NCBI RefSeq assembly: GCF_004102025.1
Contig: NZ_CP025228.1
Span: 868,001 to 932,000 of the forward strand
Reading direction: 5' to 3'
Length of the DNA: 64,000 bases
DNA from: Actinomyces qiguomingii
Lineage (GTDB): Bacteria; Actinomycetota; Actinomycetes; Actinomycetales; Actinomycetaceae
Shown: positions 8,119 through 16,054 of the stretch, one piece after another
Position numbering within the stretch: position 1 is the stretch's first letter
Layout of the letters: the number at the start of each line of letters is the position of its first letter
Position numbers and translations under genes: made by a program
The notes under the pieces: generated by a model
Database searches by the model: none
Told to the model about the DNA's origin: nothing
The model's input: only the letters and a program-made list of their open reading frames with translations

Positions 8119-8904
8119 TCACGCCCGAGCGCGCAGCCAGGTCAGGACGGCGCGCACGCGCCGGTTGCCCTCCTCGGGCGGCAGGTCCAGCTTGGCGAAA
8201 ATACTCGCGACGTGCTTGGCCACCGCGCCGTCGGACACCACCAGGCGCTCGGCCACCTGCGAGTTGGACAGTCCCTCGGCCATGAGGGCGAGCACCTCCT
8301 GCTCACGCGGGGTCAGGCGCGCCAGCGCCGTGCCTTCCACGTCCCGGCCGCCTCCGTCCGCTCTGTCCGCAAGCCCTGCGCGCCGTCCATCGGCGGCATG
8401 CGTGGCCCCCTGCGCGGGCTCGAGGCCACCACGCCCGGCGAAGTTCGAGGACGAGCCCGCACGCATGAGCCGCGCCAGCACCTCCGGGTCGACCACCACC
8501 CCGCCCGCGGCCACGACGTCCAGGCTGTGCAGGAAGTCGCTGACCCGGCCGACGCGCTCCTTGAGCAGATAGCCGGCCCCACCCGCACCGGCGTCGGGGC
8601 CATCCAGCAGCTCACGCAGATACGGTCCGGCCACGTAGGCGGAAAGGACGACGACGGGCAGCCCCGGATAAGCGGCACGCAGGTCGATGGCGGCGCGCAG
8701 ACCGTCATCGGTGCCGGTGGGCGGCATGCGCACATCCGTGACGACCACGTCGGGCGGCGCCCCCGCCATGGCCAGCCGCTCGACCTCCTCCCGTAGCGCA
8801 TCGGCGTCCGCCACCTGCGCCACCACCTCGTATCCCGCCGCCGCGAGCAGCCCGGCCAGGCCCTCGCGCAGGAGGGCGGCGTCGTCGGCCAGCACGATTC
8901 TCAT
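8119..8904 (-). CDS. LuxR-type (NarL/FixJ) response regulator
   Basis: 261 residues from ATG 8904, which has AGGATG nine bases upstream; ATG 8913 is the alternative. The receiver domain has the acidic pair in VLADDA, the phosphoacceptor Asp57 in VVVTDVRMP, and a conserved lysine in YLLKERVG. The C-terminal LuxR helix-turn-helix starts at LTPREQEVLALMAEGLSN. The linker between them is unusually long (about 45 residues, Gly/Ala/Asp-rich). The sensor kinase lies 99 bp upstream on the same strand, so the two form a two-component pair. Confidence 0.92.
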   Translation of the reverse strand: MRIVLADDAALLREGLAGLLAAAGYEVVAQVADADALREEVERLAMAGAPPDVVVTDVRMPPTGTDDGLRAAIDLRAAYPGLPVVVLSAYVAGPYLRELLDGPDAGAGGAGYLLKERVGRVSDFLHSLDVVAAGGVVVDPEVLARLMRAGSSSNFAGRGGLEPAQGATHAADGRRAGLADRADGGGRDVEGTALARLTPREQEVLALMAEGLSNSQVAERLVVSDGAVAKHVASIFAKLDLPPEEGNRRVRAVLTWLRARA

Positions 8905-9003
8905 GTGACACATCCTGCCGCAACCTCAACGACGTCGGGCCTCGCCGGAAGGACGAGGGGTGCGGGACGGGCACGCGCCCGCACCCGGATGCCGCCGGGC
9001 CGC

Positions 9004-10347
9004 TCACTCGCGGGCCCACGGCGGGGTCAGTGGGGCGGTCAGTGTCAACCTGGTGCCGCCTCCCGGGGGCGAGTCGATCAGCAGGCGCCCGCCGATGGAT
9101 TCCACGCGCTGCGTCATACCCGCCAGGCCGGTGGCTCCGGGGGAGTGCGGATCGGCGCCGCCCGCCCCGTCGTCGCCGACGATCACGGTCAGCCCGCCGG
9201 CGGTCACGGACATCTCCACCCGGGCCCGCGCCGTGGGTCCGGCGTACTTGGCGGCGTTGGTGAGCGCCTCGGCGACCGCGAAGTAGACGGTGGTCGTCAC
9301 CGGCGAGGTGACGGCACCAAGATCGTCGTCCTCACCGCTGACGGTCACGATGGTGGGCAGGGGCGCCCGCCCGGCGAGGTCCTGCAGCGCCGGGGCCAGG
9401 CCGCGCTCGGTCAGAATCGCCGGACGGATGCCGTGCACTGTCTCCCGCAGACTGCGCAGGGAGGCCTCGACCTCCTCCTGCGCGGACCGCACCTGCGCGC
9501 GCAGGGCCGCAAGCGACTCGGCCCTACGGGCGGCGGAATCGGGTATGACGCCGGCGTCCGCCTCACGACCGCCGGGTGGGTCGATCTCCGCCAGTCGACC
9601 GGCGTGAAGCTCGGCCGTGCCCAGGTGCATGGCCGCCGCCACCAGCCGTTGCTGTGCGCCGTCGTGCAGTTCACGCTCGATACGCGCGCGTTCGGCGTCG
9701 AAGGCGTCCACCAGTGTGGCCCGGCCGCTGGCCAGGTGGCCGACCTCAGCGGTCAGAGCGGCCAGGCGGGCCTCCGCGTCGGGGCGGGACAGGGCCGCGG
9801 TCATGCGGCAACGCAGGTGCCCCATGGCCAACAACAGGCCCAACAGGACGATGAGACCGGCCAGCGCGATCGGCTCCAGCCACCAGACCTGACCGAAGGA
9901 GGTGGCCGTGTACGACCAGCCGACGAGGTCGCGCAGGCTGACTTCCAGCGGCTGCTCGGGCGAGGCGATGAAGGGACCGACGGCCAGAATCCCGACCACA
10001 ATGCCGCCCACGCCGGCGACGAAGAAATCGATCACACTGAACACCGCGCCGCCCAGAACCAGGGGAACGTCCTGCTTCCAGAAGTCGGCCTGGACCACAC
10101 GGCCCCACAACCACGCCCACCGCCTCTTTCCGGGCGGCGCGGCGCTCGGGGCATCCGCTCCGGTGAAACGCGCCAAGCCCCGGCTGGCCTCGGCCAACAG
10201 CGGGAGAGTCAGATGGAAGGCCAGCAGCAGAGGAATCGCGGCGACCACCAGGGGCAGGAATGCCACGGCGTGAAGGAGTTCAATGAGCACCAGCATGCCG
10301 CGGCGCCCCCACCGGTGGGCGCGACCGGCGTCGGCTTGGACAGGCAT
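9004..10347 (-). CDS. Sensor histidine kinase (HisKA_3/NarL partner)
   Basis: 447 residues from ATG 10347, the first start that keeps the divergent promoter gap. There are about four hydrophobic segments (20-50, 95-125, 157-176), then a coiled coil and the HisKA_3 box ERARIERELHDGAQQRL with His228 as phosphorylation site. The ATPase domain shows AVAEALTNAAKYA (N box), GDDGAGGA (D box) and GLAGMTQRVESIGG. It phosphorylates the regulator encoded just downstream. The ABC transporter genes on the other strand, 141 bp away, are the likeliest target, as in bacitracin-type or lantibiotic-sensing modules; the signal is unknown. Confidence 0.88.
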   Translation of the reverse strand: MPVQADAGRAHRWGRRGMLVLIELLHAVAFLPLVVAAIPLLLAFHLTLPLLAEASRGLARFTGADAPSAAPPGKRRWAWLWGRVVQADFWKQDVPLVLGGAVFSVIDFFVAGVGGIVVGILAVGPFIASPEQPLEVSLRDLVGWSYTATSFGQVWWLEPIALAGLIVLLGLLLAMGHLRCRMTAALSRPDAEARLAALTAEVGHLASGRATLVDAFDAERARIERELHDGAQQRLVAAAMHLGTAELHAGRLAEIDPPGGREADAGVIPDSAARRAESLAALRAQVRSAQEEVEASLRSLRETVHGIRPAILTERGLAPALQDLAGRAPLPTIVTVSGEDDDLGAVTSPVTTTVYFAVAEALTNAAKYAGPTARARVEMSVTAGGLTVIVGDDGAGGADPHSPGATGLAGMTQRVESIGGRLLIDSPPGGGTRLTLTAPLTPPWARE

Positions 10348-10488
10348 GTGGCAGACCCTACGAGTCGGCGCCGCGCCGAGCACGGGTGCCAGCGCCCACA
10401 CGGGGTGGTTCTGGCACCACCGGGCGGCCCGCAGGACGGGTGCCGGCGCCAGTGACCGGACCCGGGCAACTCGGGTTTCCTGATTGCC

Positions 10489-11361
10489 ATGGCAGCCTCT
10501 CCATCCCGAACCGACCCGGAACCGACGCAACTCGCACCGGCGGTGCAGACAGCGGCGCGTGGCCCCGCAGCCGCCCCGCTCACCGGCCCGCCCGGCGGAC
10601 CGGCAATCCGGCACGAGGCGCCGGCAATCGACGTGGCCGCACTCCGGCGCGTATTCACGCTGCCCGGGCGGCGTCGTGCGGCCGTCACCGCCGTCGACGA
10701 CGTCGCCCTAAACTTGCAGGCGGGGAGTTTCACCGCCCTGGTCGGGGCCTCCGGTTGCGGGAAGTCGACGCTGCTGCAGTGCATCGCGGGACTGGACCGG
10801 CCCACCTCCGGGACGGTGCGGCTCCTCGGCACCGAAACCACCGCCCTGCGCCCCCGCGACGCCGCCCGCTTCCGAGCCGATCACGTCGGCTTCATCTTCC
10901 AGGACGACAACCTCGTCTCGGCCCTGTCCGCCAGGGACAACGTCGCCCTGCCCGGGCGGCTGCGGCGGCGCCCACTGCCGCGCACCGCCGTCGATGCGGC
11001 GCTGGAACGACTGGGGCTGACCGGCCAGGCCCACCACCTGCCCCACGAACTCAGCGGCGGGGAACGGCAGCGGGTCGCCATCGCCCGGGTCCTGGCCTCC
11101 CGGCCGGCGCTCGTGTTCGCCGACGAGCCCACCGCGGCACTCGACGTCGCCGCGGGCGCGGAGGTGCTGGACTGGCTGGGCGAGTTGAGCGCCCTGGGAA
11201 CGACGGTGCTCATGGTCACGCACGACGCCTCAGCCGCGGCGCGCGCCGACGAAGTCCTGGTAATGGCAGCGGGTCGCCTCATGACCGAGATGCCGGGCGG
11301 TGACGCCGACGCCATCGCCAGGGCCGTTCTGCACACCCGTGGGGCGGGTGAGGTGCGATGA
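10489..11361 (+). CDS. ABC transporter ATP-binding protein (MacB/LolD type)
   Basis: 290 residues. Walker A GASGCGKST at about 86-94, signature LSGGERQRV, Walker B ALVFADEPTAALD and an H-loop MVTHDAS are all intact. About 45 Pro/Ala-rich residues precede the domain, so a later start is possible. It overlaps the permease gene by four bases (ATGA), which indicates a translationally coupled pair. This exporter class pairs with FtsX-like permeases and handles lipids, peptides or antibiotics by a mechanical mechanism. Probably controlled by the divergent two-component system. Confidence 0.92.
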   Translation: MAASPSRTDPEPTQLAPAVQTAARGPAAAPLTGPPGGPAIRHEAPAIDVAALRRVFTLPGRRRAAVTAVDDVALNLQAGSFTALVGASGCGKSTLLQCIAGLDRPTSGTVRLLGTETTALRPRDAARFRADHVGFIFQDDNLVSALSARDNVALPGRLRRRPLPRTAVDAALERLGLTGQAHHLPHELSGGERQRVAIARVLASRPALVFADEPTAALDVAAGAEVLDWLGELSALGTTVLMVTHDASAAARADEVLVMAAGRLMTEMPGGDADAIARAVLHTRGAGEVR

Positions 11362-12740
11362 CGCATCTGCTGCTCGCCGACCTGCGGGGCCACGCCTCCT
11401 CCTGGACCTGGGCCTGCGTATTCGCGGTGGTGGCCGGGGCGTGCGTATCCGGCCAATTCATGGTCATGCACGGCGCGCTGCACACGGCGTCCGCGGCCAC
11501 CGGCGTCAACAAGTGGGGTATTCCCATCCGCACCGACATGACCGACACCGCCCACACGGTGACTGCCTTCATCATCGTCTCCGTGGTGCTGGCGATGGCG
11601 GCGGTGCTCACTTCGACGGCCGCGCTCGTGATCGCTCAGCAGCAGCGGGACCATGGACTGTGGCGGGCGTTGGGGATGCGTCCGGGGACGCTGCGCGCGA
11701 TTCTCCTCGGACAGCTGGCCGTCGTCGGCGCCGTCGGCTCCCTCGGCGGCGGTGCGCTCGGCTGGCCGGTCGCCCGCGTGATGGTGTCGCTGCTCATCGA
11801 CCAGGAGGCGGCACTGCCCGGGACAACGCCGCAGTGGGAGGCGGGGGATCTGATCTGGACCGCAGTGGCAGTCGCAGGGGCCGAGATGGTCGGCGGCTGG
11901 GGGCCCGCGCGGCGGGCCGCCCGGGCGACGGAAATGGAACTGCTTGCCGGCCGAGGCGGCGCCGGGAAGGCATGGAGTCTGCGGCGACTGCTCGGGATGC
12001 TGACCCGATTCGCTCTGGCCGGCGGGCTGGCAGCCGGGATGGTTGCCGCGGCAGCGGCCCTGCACCGCTCCGGGACGATGACCGAGGACGCCGTCAATGC
12101 GGCGATGCTGGGTTCCTTCGCCGCGCTGGGGCTGGTGTGTGTGCTGACGCCCGGCCTGGTTCCTCTCCTTGAGCGGCTGCTCGGGCTGCTGCCGGCCCGC
12201 GGCCCCGCCTGGCTGGTGGCCACCAGGACGGCTGCGCTGCAGTCGCGCCGCTCGGCCACCACGGTGCTGCCGTTCCTGGTGGCGATCGGCCTGGTGGCCG
12301 TCATGTTCGGTGCCGTGCACGCCGGCATCGGCTCTATGCGCTTGTCCGGCTTCCTGTCCGTCTGCGGGCTGGCGCTGGTGACCGCCTGGAGTGGCGGTGT
12401 CGCGGTGATCGCCATGAGCGCCAGCAGTCGACGCCGCGACGCGGCACTGTTGGAGGCCGCCGGTGCCCGGGAGCGCACGGTGCTCGCGGCGCAGGTGTTG
12501 GAGGGGACGCTGCACGCCGGCGTCGCCGTAATACTCGGGATGTTCGTCTCGGTGGCTACCAGCGTCTTCATGGCGGCCGTATCCGGGGAGGGAGTGTTGG
12601 CAACAGTGGCCCGTGGTCCGTGGGGAGAACTCGGCGTGGTGGGCGGGCTTACGCTGGTCACGACCTGCCTGGCCGTCGTGCTCTCGGCACGGGCGGGAGA
12701 CCGGGGGAGCGTAGGCGAGGTTCTACGAGCGCGGGAGTAG
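11358..12740 (+). CDS. FtsX-like ABC permease
   Basis: 460 residues with about eight hydrophobic segments and two FtsX-like halves: VTAFIIVSVVLAMAAVLTS with the family-typical ALVIAQQQRDHGLWRALGMRPGTLR stretch just after it, and a second half from ARGPAWLVATRTAALQSRRS containing RDAALLEAAGARERTV. It forms the membrane part of the transporter whose ATPase gene overlaps it by four bases. The large extracellular loop of MacB-type exporters is reduced here, resembling BceB-like or LolCE-related two-half permeases. Substrate unknown. Confidence 0.88.
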   Translation: MTHLLLADLRGHASSWTWACVFAVVAGACVSGQFMVMHGALHTASAATGVNKWGIPIRTDMTDTAHTVTAFIIVSVVLAMAAVLTSTAALVIAQQQRDHGLWRALGMRPGTLRAILLGQLAVVGAVGSLGGGALGWPVARVMVSLLIDQEAALPGTTPQWEAGDLIWTAVAVAGAEMVGGWGPARRAARATEMELLAGRGGAGKAWSLRRLLGMLTRFALAGGLAAGMVAAAAALHRSGTMTEDAVNAAMLGSFAALGLVCVLTPGLVPLLERLLGLLPARGPAWLVATRTAALQSRRSATTVLPFLVAIGLVAVMFGAVHAGIGSMRLSGFLSVCGLALVTAWSGGVAVIAMSASSRRRDAALLEAAGARERTVLAAQVLEGTLHAGVAVILGMFVSVATSVFMAAVSGEGVLATVARGPWGELGVVGGLTLVTTCLAVVLSARAGDRGSVGEVLRARE

Positions 12741-13100
12741 CGGACATGTTCGATTCGCTTCGGTGTTTGTGTCCGGTCGGGGGCTGAGGGGCAGAGCGCA
12801 TGGGCATGATCCTGGAGACGCCCTTTTAGGAGAGCATGCGATGTGCAGTGATGCTGACACCGCGAAGGGTTGTAGGCGCCGGGCCATGTCTAGAGCAACG
12901 CGGATTCGCGCCACCACGCACGAGACCCGTCCGGGTTCCCGCATCGGTGTCACAAAATGCAGCACTTTGAGCACTGGCCCTGGCCGTGCTGCCCGACGCA
13001 ACCGCGGAGTCATGCGGTTCACAACGATGCCTGTGAGGCAGGGCGGATGAAAGTGCTGCATTTTGTGACAGCTCCGCACCTTCATCGGTCCGGCCCCATT
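12741..13100. other. Gene-free stretch after the ABC operon
   Basis: No credible coding region. The one clear structure is the pair of 21-bp inverted repeats at 12948-13070 described separately; the rest is unremarkable. Confidence 0.6.
12948..13070. repeat. Perfect 21-bp inverted repeat around 81 bp
   Basis: TGTCACAAAATGCAGCACTT+T at 12948-12968 is repeated exactly in inverse orientation at 13050-13070. The arms are clearly AT-richer than their surroundings. The 81-bp interior holds a smaller AACCGC/GCGGTT inverted pair. The size (123 bp) suits a MITE or a pair of binding sites for one regulator; no second copy was seen in the window. Confidence 0.85.
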
Positions 13101-13400
13101 ACCGGTTCTTCCGGTTTGAGGGTGTGATGCCGGGACAGTGCTCCGGTGTGCCATGTGGAGCTCGTTGCACATCGGAGCGATGTCACCGGATTTGGGTAGA
13201 GAAGCAGTTTCCTCGTGTTTGCAGGGGAAACCGGGGTTCGGGCGAGCCGGTACAGGTTGGTTCGAGGACGCGGGTTGGCCCGCGACGACGGGGCCCGGCC
13301 CGCCGCCCGACACCTACCCCATCGACCCGAAAACGTCCTCCCGCCCCCGACGCCACGGCCCGAACAGGAACCACCACACCCTGAAGCCGGAAGAGCTAGT
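13101..13400. mobile_element. Small element bounded by inverted family-A ends (locus 2)
   Basis: Left end 13101-13126 (ACCGGTTCTTCCGGTTTGAG...) and right end 13375-13400 (CACACCCTGAAGCCGGAAGA...) are inverted copies with a few mismatches. The ~300 bp segment has no credible gene. Its right end lies 15 bp past the premature stop of a toxin gene, whose normal C-terminus is missing, as if the element had replaced or interrupted it. Confidence 0.6.
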
Positions 13401-13415
13401 TCAGCTCCCGGGCAA

Positions 13416-13589
13416 TCACTCCAGCAGGCGTCCCGAGGGGGCGGCACAGATCATCAACCAACTGCGGGGATCGTCCTCGTCGTCGAGAGCACGGGAGTAG
13501 AGGACATGTTCCGCTGCGTAGCGGATGCCGTCATCGTTGAGGCGATCTCGTCGGTAGTGCTTGCGTGCGGTGCGGTGGATGTCAGGCAA
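13416..13589 (-). pseudogene. Toxin-gene remnant of a toxin-antitoxin pair, 3' end lost
   Basis: Frame from TTG 13589, overlapping the antitoxin stop: it reads LPDIHRTARKHYRRDRLNDD, then GIRYAAEHVLYSRALDDEDD and PRSWLMICAAPSGRLLE before TGA, 57 residues. The pattern resembles small toxins of about 85 residues encoded next to CopG-type antitoxins, which normally continue after LLE with a hydrophobic strand and an IHAMKAR-like end. That part is missing and the family-A element begins just beyond. The start codon is uncertain. Family assignment is from memory of the pattern, not a search. Confidence 0.6.
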
Positions 13590-13851
13590 CGCGTGCCCAC
13601 TCGCGCACGGCGGCGCGGATAGCCTCCGAGCGTGTGGTGATTCCCTCTGCCTCGGCTGGTGCGGTCAGGGCGGCGATCGTCTTGGCGTCCAGGCGCACAG
13701 TCAGAACCGAAGTGGGTCCGCTGCCCAGTGGCGGACGCCCACGCCGTGGAGCCGGAAGCTTGGATAAATCGTAGCCGGCCTCGGCCTAGTCGGCCCAGGC
13801 CTGGATCTGGTCATCACTGACGGGCTCGCCATGCAACAGGTGCTTATCCAC
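13582..13851 (-). pseudogene. CopG/ribbon-helix-helix antitoxin with an internal stop
   Basis: From GTG 13851 the frame reads VDKHLLHGEPVSDDQIQAWA D then TAG at codon 22 (13786-13788), and continues AEAGYDLSKLPAPRRGRPPL, GSGPTSVLTVRLDAKTIAAL and SEAIRAAVREWARVA to TGA at 13582. The second half is a ribbon-helix-helix DNA-binding domain. One base change (for example GAG to TAG) explains the stop. Its stop overlaps the toxin remnant, the usual antitoxin-first order. Both genes are broken, so the module is almost certainly dead. Confidence 0.75.
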
Positions 13852-13957
13852 ATCTTTATTGTATACGAAATTACGGGTGTGGGTGTCGTCGGTATGCGTT
13901 TCCGGTTGGGAGCGCGTCCCGAAGCCGTTCGGTAGTGTTCCGCTAGGCTGCGCTGCT

Positions 13958-14437
13958 ATGAGTGACGCTCCACGTACCGGCCTGTTCTCCTGGCTCTTCG
14001 GACGCGACAAGTCCAAGGCCACGTCGGCGCCCGCGACAGCGGCCGACCCAGCCACGGGGAACACCGCTGCCGCGAACGCTCCCGCCGGGGCGGGCGCCGG
14101 CATCGGAACAGTCGAAGTTTCAGCCGAAGAACTGGATCTCATTACCCGTGATCAGTCGATTGCAGCGATCAAGGCCTATCGCGAGCGCACCGGCGTGGGC
14201 CTGAAGGCCGCCAAGACCGCGATTGACGCGGCGGCCGCCGAACTCGCGGCGGGCCGCGCCCCGGCCGTCGCCTCCCCAGCTGCCGGACCTGCCTCCTCTT
14301 TCCCGCCGCCGAACCCGGAGGAGATCGAGTTGGTCACTTCTGGGCGGCTGATTGTGGCGATCAAGGCCTACCGCGGCCGCACCGGTGCCGACCTGAAGAC
14401 CGCCAAGGCCGTCATGGATGCGATCGGTGCCAACTGA
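13958..14437 (+). CDS. Protein with two ribosomal L7/L12 C-terminal-like modules
   Basis: 159 residues. The first ~45 residues are Ala/Pro-rich and start MSDAPRTGLFSWLFGRDKSK. Two copies of an L7/L12-like helix motif follow: residues about 58-90 (LITRDQSIAAIKAYRERTGV then GLKAAKTAID) and about 123-155 (LVTSGRLIVAIKAYRGRTGA then DLKTAKAVMD). In ribosomal L7/L12 this surface binds translation factors. The protein lacks the L7/L12 N-terminal dimerization domain, so it is not the ribosomal protein. Function unknown; no neighbour helps. Confidence 0.7.
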   Translation: MSDAPRTGLFSWLFGRDKSKATSAPATAADPATGNTAAANAPAGAGAGIGTVEVSAEELDLITRDQSIAAIKAYRERTGVGLKAAKTAIDAAAAELAAGRAPAVASPAAGPASSFPPPNPEEIELVTSGRLIVAIKAYRGRTGADLKTAKAVMDAIGAN

Positions 14438-14557
14438 ACGCGCGAACTCGTGTCCGCGGAGGCTGCGTGCGGACGCCCGTGCTGTACCGGCGTTGGCAGG
14501 CTGAACGTCGGAGCTGTAAGGGACATGGTCAGAGTCATCTGAAGCGTCCGGATGACT

Positions 14558-14677
14558 TCAGACCTTGGCGAGCAGTTTGCTGATGCGCTGCACGCTGACC
14601 TTGCGGGCGGTGCGGAGCGTCTGCGCGAATAGGCTCACGCGCAGCTCCTCAATCAGCCAGTGCGCCTCGGTCAGCAC
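14558..14677 (-). repeat. Duplicated 3' end of hrpA (left flank of island)
   Basis: 120 bp matching 19583-19702, the last codons of hrpA, at 116 of 120 positions by hand count (four substitutions, no gaps). It still encodes the hrpA C-terminal peptide EELRVSLFAQTL and the hrpA stop. Beyond 14677 the similarity ends abruptly. The copies flank the 14.7-19.5 kb island as direct repeats, like an attachment site or a recombination scar. Confidence 0.9.
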
Positions 14678-14773
14678 CGCCTGCCAGCCGAAGTCTGGAA
14701 ATGGCCCGACGATCTGGATCAGGACGCTGCTGTGCTGACCCCGAGACTTGTGAGGAGAGCAACATAAACTGGC

Positions 14774-14802
14774 TTGACGCATACCTGACACGGTGGTAGC
14801 TT
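14774..14802 (+). promoter_or_regulatory. Candidate sigma-70-type promoter of the island operon
   Basis: TTGACG (14774-14779), a 17-bp spacer, and TAGCTT (14797-14802). It lies 52 bp before the ATG at 14854 and in the proper orientation for the six-gene island operon. The -10 box is only a partial match. Confidence 0.4.
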
Positions 14803-14853
14803 CCAATCTGCCTAGCGAGCTGCTTGGCCCCACATCCCATGATAAGGACTGTT

Positions 14854-16027
14854 ATGACGCAGTTTGCCCCCCCCAGCACCTGGTGACCAGACTGGCGTAG
14901 TCGACTACTTCAAGGAACTCGGGATCGAGCGCAGTGCCTCGATCGACGAGATCCAGGACAAACTCCGCCGCACCCGTGCCCAATGGGAGAAGCGTGCTTC
15001 ACTTGCCGGGAAGCGCGGCGATGCGATCCGGCAGCAGTTATCAATGATTGATGCTGCCAGCCAGGTGTTCGCCGATGAGGACTCCATGCTTCGTTATCGG
15101 AGGCAACTTGGCGCCGCACCCTCCTCTGAAGACGAGACGAAAGTAGATTGGGTTGCCAGGGCATGGAACTACTACTTCAGCGAAGATTACGGGCCGGCAA
15201 GCGTTTCCGCAAGAAAGGCGCGCCAGCACGATGGAGATGATCCAACCGCCTACGTTGTGTCTGCCTGGATCGAGATGGCCGATGGCGATTCCAGGCGCGC
15301 TGAGGAATACGCCTCGGAGGCCTACGTTCTTGACGAGCAGGGCGACGACACAGTTGAAGTGCACGAGGTGCGCGGCGCGACTTTCATCGCGAATGAGAAA
15401 TATGAGAAGGCGATCTCGAGTCTGGAGCGAGCGCTCAAACGTGCTCCTGAGCCTTACAAGCCCGAGATCTATGCTCGTATGGCGCAGGCGCAGATCGCCT
15501 TAGGAAACGCACAGAGTGGATGGAACTCCTGCCTCTCCGGGCTGTCCCTGCATGGGTTGAAGGCGCAGCCCGTAATACGCGAGCGACTGATTGGCTACGC
15601 GTGTAAGGCTGTTATCGTCATATACGCCGATAAAGACAACCAGGACGTGACTGGGTCGCTCAGCACGCTGAAGGAGCAGATCACCGAAAGCGAGGCTGAC
15701 TCTGCCGCGAAAATGACGATATTCAACTGTATCAACGAATGTCTTGAAGTCGTCAGCTTGGATAATGACACGAAGGAGAAGCCGGAAGAGCCCTGGGGAT
15801 TCCCGCTTAAGCTTTGCGGAGCAACCGTGATCGCCTGGATTGCGATGTTCGCCGCACCGAACACCGTTACCATATTACTTGCATTCGCAATTCTTGGGAT
15901 TCTCGGGGTCTGGTTCTACATGATGTCTCAGCAGAAGCAGGCGATCGAAGAGTACGGCGATAAGGTTCGTCGCTACAATGAGCTGCAGACAAAGCTCCAA
16001 CAGGAAGCCACGCGTGCGTTGAAGTAG
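14854..16027 (+). CDS. J-domain-like / repeat / two-TM membrane protein; frame broken at a C8 tract
   Basis: ATG at 14854 has AAGGA five bases upstream, but its frame ends at a TGA after ten codons. With one C less in the run of eight (14867-14874) it would read MTQFAPPAPGDQTGVVDYFK and join the long frame, about 390 residues. Otherwise only a poor TTG (14864) could start it. Residues about 12-80 resemble a J domain (VVDYFKELGIERSASIDEI, later FADEDSMLRYRRQLG) but lack HPD. A helical-repeat region (about 90-240) with TPR-like pairs follows, then two membrane segments (about 313-355) and a charged coiled tail. First gene of the island; probably the membrane anchor or scaffold of the neighbouring ATPase. 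Confidence 0.75.
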
Positions 16028-16054
16028 TCGACGCTGTCGCGAAAGGAGCGTTTT

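Noticed and set aside
8905..10455. 516-codon plus-strand frame opposite the histidine kinase
   Set aside because: Antisense shadow with no recognizable motif; the kinase has all its boxes.
10881..12515. 544-codon minus-strand frame across the ABC genes
   Set aside because: Shadow of the ABC ATPase and permease genes; low-complexity composition and no domain.
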